NCBI GenBank assembly: GCA_963788215.1 | Contig: CAWBFX010000010.1 | Span: 806,001-870,000, forward strand | Source: AC-32 sp963788215 | GTDB taxonomy: Bacteria > Actinomycetota > Thermoleophilia > Gaiellales > Gaiellaceae | DNA length: 64,000 nucleotides | Direction: 5' to 3' | In this document: positions 62,416-64,000 of the stretch, piece by piece | How the letters are laid out: every line of letters starts with the position of its first letter | How positions within the stretch are numbered: position 1 is the first letter of the stretch | The notes under the pieces: generated by a model | What the model was told of the DNA's origin: nothing | Database searches by the model: none | Seen by the model: the letters and a program-made list of their open reading frames with translations, nothing else | Translations under genes and position numbers: made by a program

Positions 62416-63763
62416 GTGGCGGAGCCGTGGTTCGACGAGCTGGCGGAGCTGGTCTCGATCCCGAGTGTCAGCGCGGATCCGGCTCGGTCGGAAGACGTCG
62501 GGCGCGCGGCCGAGTGGCTGGCCGAGTTCGTCCGCGGAGCCGGTGGTTCCGCCGAGGTCGTCCCGACCGAGACGCAGCCGCTGATCATCGGCGACCTGCC
62601 CGCCTCGAACGGAGCCCAGGGTCAGACCCGGGGTCAGACCCCGGTTCCGACCGTTCTCGTCTACGGCCACGTCGACGTACAGCCGCCCGACCCGCTCGAG
62701 CTCTGGGATTCGGACCCGTTCACGCTCGAGGAGCGCGACGGCTGGCTCTTCGGCCGCGGCGTCGTCGACGACAAGGGCCAGCTCTACATCCTGCTCAAGG
62801 CGGCTTCCGAGCTCGCCGCCGCGGGAGAGCTTCCCGGTGAACGTGCGGGTGTGCTGCGACGCCGAGGAGGAGACCGGCGGTCACCAGATCGTCGACTTCC
62901 TCGCGGCCGACGAGCGCGGGGCGGACGCGGCGATCATCTTCGACAGCGGCATGACGACCCGCGGCGTGCCCGAGTTCAACGTGGCGACCCGCGGTCTCGT
63001 CTACTTCCACCTCGTCCTGCGCACGGGCGCGCGCGACCTGCACTCCGGCGTCTACGGCGGCGCCGCGCTGAATGCGATGCACGCGCTCAGCACCATGCTC
63101 TCGAAGGTGCTCGCGCAGGATGGCAAGCTGCCCGAGCCGCTGCGAGCGGGAATCGCGCCTCCGACCGAGCAGGAGCGCGCCGCCTGGGTCGAGCTCGTGC
63201 CGGGCTCGCAACTCCTCGACGAGGCAGGCGTGCGCGGCGCGTACTCCGCGGCCGCCGAGGAGTTCTACCTGCGAACGACTGCCGAGCCCGCGCTCGACGT
63301 GAACGGGATCGCGGGCGGCTCGCCGGTGCTACAGAAGACCGTGCTGCCGGTCTCGGCGGAGGCGAACCTCTCGATCCGGCTCGCTCCGGGCCAGGACGTC
63401 GACGAGATCGCGGCCGCGCTCGACGCTCTGCTCCGCGAGGCCGCTCCCGACGGCGCCGAGCTCGAGCTGACGCGCCTCTCGTCGAGCGCGCCGGGGCTCG
63501 TGCCGCCCGATGCTCCCGCCGTGCAGCTCGGGCTGGACGCGTTCGAGAAGACCTTCGGACGGCGGCCGCTGCTCGTGCGCTCCGGCGGGACCCTCCCGAT
63601 CGTGCCCGCACTCGCGGACAAGGGCATCCCGACGATCATCACCGGCTTCGCCCTCCCGGAGAGCAACATCCACTCGCCGAACGAGCGGCTGCTCGCCGAG
63701 TTCGTGCCGCTCGGCCTGGAGACCGCGCGAGAGCTCTTCCGGAGCCTCGCCGCCCTCGCATGA
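62416..63763 (+). CDS. M20-family dipeptidase, frameshifted
   Basis: Zinc dipeptidase of the CNDP/ArgE-DapE type. The first part shows LVSIPSVSADP, VYGHVDVQPPDPLELW (metal His/Asp) and FGRGVVDDKGQ; after one extra base near 62835 (cttcccGgtgaac) comes CCDAEEETGGHQIVDFL, LHSGVYGGAALNAM, and GGTLPIVPAL with FALPESNIHSPNERL. Corrected length 448 residues. A short insert encoded by a palindromic repeat (62619-62642) lies just before VYGHVDV. GTG 62416 is leaderless-type. Confidence 0.9.
62619..62642. repeat. Tandem GGGTCAGACCC palindromes inside the M20 gene
   Basis: GGGTCAGACCC (62619-62629) followed directly by GGGGTCAGACCCC (62630-62642). Each is a palindrome with a central A. They encode a GQTRGQTP stretch at a place where the family has a short loop. 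Confidence 0.75.
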
Positions 63764-64000
63764 CCGAGCTCGACCCTGCTTCTGAGATCGACCGCGAGCT
63801 GCGCGAGCGGATCGACGAGCCTGCCTCGAAGGAGGCCGAGCGCGACGCCCGTCTCACGCCGGCCGAGGCGGTCGCGCAGATGCGGATCAACGTGCCGGCG
63901 CAGCGGAGCCGGAAGCTGCGGTCGCTCCTCGAGCGCGTGAACGCCGACGAGGGCCTGAAGGCGTGGTGGCACGTCGCGAACGTGAACGCCGTCAAGCGGC
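63760..64000 (+). CDS. Unrecognised protein, N-terminal 80 residues only
   Basis: ATG 63760 overlaps the peptidase stop (ATGA). The visible part is charged and helical (SEIDRELRERIDEPASKEAERD), then LRSLLERVNADEGLKAWWHVANVNAVKR at the window edge in two blocks. The last part resembles the region just before the HD motif in some predicted HD-type phosphohydrolases, but the motif itself is outside the window, so this is only a suggestion. Confidence 0.6.
   Translation, partial: MTELDPASEIDRELRERIDEPASKEAERDARLTPAEAVAQMRINVPAQRSRKLRSLLERVNADEGLKAWWHVANVNAVKR

Noticed and set aside
60240..62588. 782-codon reverse frame across the sigma factor, rlmN and M20 genes
   Set aside because: Spans three genuine genes of the other strand and has shadow composition.

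Overview
The window reads as one continuous, very GC-rich (roughly 70%) chromosomal segment of an actinobacterium. HspR-type heat-shock control, the dnaK-grpE-dnaJ order, the CysO/CysM/Mec cysteine route, a Mycobacterium-like gene order around mfd-mazG-eno, DUF501 and FtsB/DivIC all point there. The mix of Mycobacterium-like and Streptomyces-like features and the many short GTG-started genes would suit a deep lineage such as Thermoleophilia (Gaiellales/Solirubrobacterales), but that class is an inference. No phage, plasmid, IS or CRISPR region was found, and no gene-free stretch exceeds about 300 bases.

Layout. 1-1.9 kb: 5' part of moaA (reverse), two tiny acidic proteins (one with four EESGGGM repeats) separated by a likely terminator, and a cupin. 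2.0-9.6 kb: chaperone operon dnaK-grpE-dnaJ-small membrane protein-hspR-clpB, then a membrane protein and a GYD-domain protein. 9.6-11.3 kb: psuK-psuG for pseudouridine breakdown (reverse). 11.3-13.9 kb: small membrane protein, FmdB zinc ribbon, LytR-CpsA-Psr enzyme and ROK kinase (both frameshifted). 13.9-35.4 kb: conserved actinobacterial core block: rsmI, a secreted M23 protein, two different methionyl-tRNA synthetases in tandem, tatD, rsmA, ispE, tRNA-Gln, glmU, prs, a structured RNA candidate, rplY, pth, mfd, a PrsA-like lipoprotein, mazG, eno, pyk, ftsB, DUF501 and small genes. 35.4-46 kb: an unrecognised secreted protein, an HTH-receiver fusion, PAP2 phosphatase, a GAF/SpoIIE phosphatase, glycerophosphodiesterase, L,D-transpeptidase, and a TlpA-CcmH-CcdA redox group. 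46-54.7 kb: Rieske, ferredoxin, glyoxalase, FAD enzyme, a NarL-type two-component pair, a frameshifted aminotransferase, and a divergent radical-SAM/methyltransferase pair sharing a LexA-like palindrome. 54.8-59.2 kb: a CNNM transporter behind two hairpins, a cupredoxin, and a complete four-gene CysO-dependent cysteine operon. 59.2-64 kb: TPR protein, primary-type sigma factor, rlmN, M20 peptidase (frameshifted and carrying a palindromic repeat), and the start of an unrecognised gene.

Two patterns run through the window. First, about two dozen genes on both strands have a TANNNT -10-like hexamer only 6-10 bases before the start codon and no Shine-Dalgarno sequence, which is the layout of leaderless mRNAs. 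Second, eight or more genes are broken by single-base indels, nearly all one-base insertions. Restoring them gives normal-length housekeeping proteins, so they are most simply sequence errors, not true pseudogenes.
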